A stretch of DNA of 64,000 bases from Limnephilus marmoratus (taxonomy: Eukaryota; Arthropoda; Insecta; Trichoptera; Limnephilidae). Positions 63,158-64,000 of this stretch are shown here, piece by piece. Made by a program: the position numbers and the translations under genes. Positions within the stretch are counted from its first letter, which is position 1; each line of letters begins with the position of its first letter. The stretch covers positions 434,001 through 498,000 of the forward strand of contig OU862918.1 of the NCBI GenBank assembly GCA_917880885.1, in the 5' to 3' direction. The notes beneath the pieces are model-generated. The model was not told the DNA's origin. It worked only from the letters and a program-made list of their open reading frames with translations, and made no database searches.

Positions 63158-64000
63158 TAACGGTTTATCGCGTATTGACGTTTATGGCGATTCGTATAGC
63201 GTTTATGGCGTAATCTGGTGACATAACATGTCACAAATCAATTCTTCACTGATAATTTAATATTTGACTGACTTCAAAATTTTGTCAAAATGATAAGAGG
63301 TCGCACCTTATTCTGTTATCTTTAAAGGAAGAATATCGCGAAAGAATTAAACACTGGTTGATACAAATAATGCTATATTAAGTATGTATCCGTAAAAACC
63401 AATGAACACATAATATCAAGAACAGTGATTTATAAATACCGACTTGAAATAAAACTAATGTCATCAATTTCTATAAGACATTTCGAATACTAGGCTCTAG
63501 AAATGCCATTTTTACATTAGCTCCACGCAGGAGGCTGTGTCTTATTTGAAGATGCTATGTGGAGGATCTCTTTAGGGAAAGGAAGGAGAGGAAGTTGTGA
63601 GATGGAAAAAGGTACGAGGGGTGGGGAGGAATATGGGGGTCAATGTGTTTAGGAGTGAAGGACGTACGAATCCAACCCTGCCACTGTGGTGTAAGGCGAT
63701 GGGTCGAGTTCTAGGTTAAGTCTCCCTCAATCAGTGTCTCCCGGTCCGACCGCCACGCAGTTGGAGGGCAAACGGATCTGTGGCCAAGACTCACTTCATG
63801 TACTTCTATTAATTTTTCCTTCAGTGTAGTTGGTAAAACCTTATTTACCCCCCTCCCCCTACACCTGTAGTCACTTATCGTAACAGTAATCGTAAGATAT
63901 TACGTTTCATAATAGCTGATACGATAACATAATAAATTTAGTGTAAATATATTTACGATGTTTATATTGAACTCGAATATAAATTGACCTTCGGTTTCAA
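63158..64000. other. No gene seen
   Basis: Unassigned DNA, with a G/A-rich stretch around 63575-63640 and more GC-rich sequence at 63650-63790 but no recognisable protein or RNA. Confidence 0.35.

Noticed and set aside
1..64000. CRISPR-like array or prokaryotic mobile system
   Set aside because: The tandem arrays have no unique spacers between repeats, and all recognisable genes are animal or retrotransposon genes.

Overview
This is eukaryotic and almost certainly insect DNA. It is AT-rich, has spliceosomal signals, and contains one exon of a class A peptide GPCR and one type II Golgi glycosyltransferase gene. It also carries insect-type transposable elements: BEL/Pao, Ty3/Gypsy, R1-clade, RTE-like, R2/R4-like (RLE) and L2/CR1/Daphne-like LINEs, Helitron, hAT, PIF/Harbinger, mariner, piggyBac-like MITE, and hammerhead-bearing Penelope-type fragments. 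No bacterial-style operons, CRISPR or prophage are present. Only two host genes are recognisable: an intronless alpha-1,3-fucosyltransferase (48282-49460, minus) and a 228-bp GPCR exon covering TM3-TM4 (59112-59339, plus).

Layout. 1-3800: degenerate AT-rich repeats, LINE tails and the 3' end of a BEL/Pao element. 3787-4670: a solo LTR on the minus strand. About 4797-6905: an internally deleted RTE-like LINE and a hAT/ZBED-type transposase relic. 6979-7250: an 83-bp-armed inverted repeat enclosing a tRNA-like sequence. 8136-8665: a tRNA-derived SINE next to a small Helitron. 9051-11221: LINE 3' ends, including an R2/R4-type RLE fragment. 12389-39827: one old Gypsy element swollen to 27.4 kb by nested insertions. 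40183-47600: a non-autonomous hAT, a palindromic MITE, a 9-bp minisatellite and a TTAA MITE. 48.2-50.1 kb: the fucosyltransferase and a possible small exon. 50999-53223: a hAT-like element carrying a broken, amplified C2H2 zinc-finger array. 53400-57528: a PIF/Harbinger element split by a LINE. 58207-64000: tandem arrays, the GPCR exon, a mariner inside a hammerhead-ribozyme palindrome, a second such palindrome and a perfect hairpin.

The nested block can be read exactly from target-site duplications (TSDs). The outer Gypsy has 277-bp LTRs (TSD CAGAC). Its 5' LTR is split at position 200 by two R1-clade LINEs inserted at the same site (TATAATATTACC). The first R1 copy was in turn hit by an 11.2-kb Gypsy (TSD ATTA) whose 789-bp LTRs look identical and whose gag-pol is intact, with a canonical -1 slippery heptamer. 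The outer Gypsy interior was also hit by a 6.9-kb LTR element with 1000-bp LTRs and no coding capacity (TSD AGTT). LTR divergence by eye (about 3%, under 2%, about 0) gives the same insertion order as the nesting.

All boundaries, TSDs and divergences were read by eye. Family assignments come from protein motifs; no database search was run.
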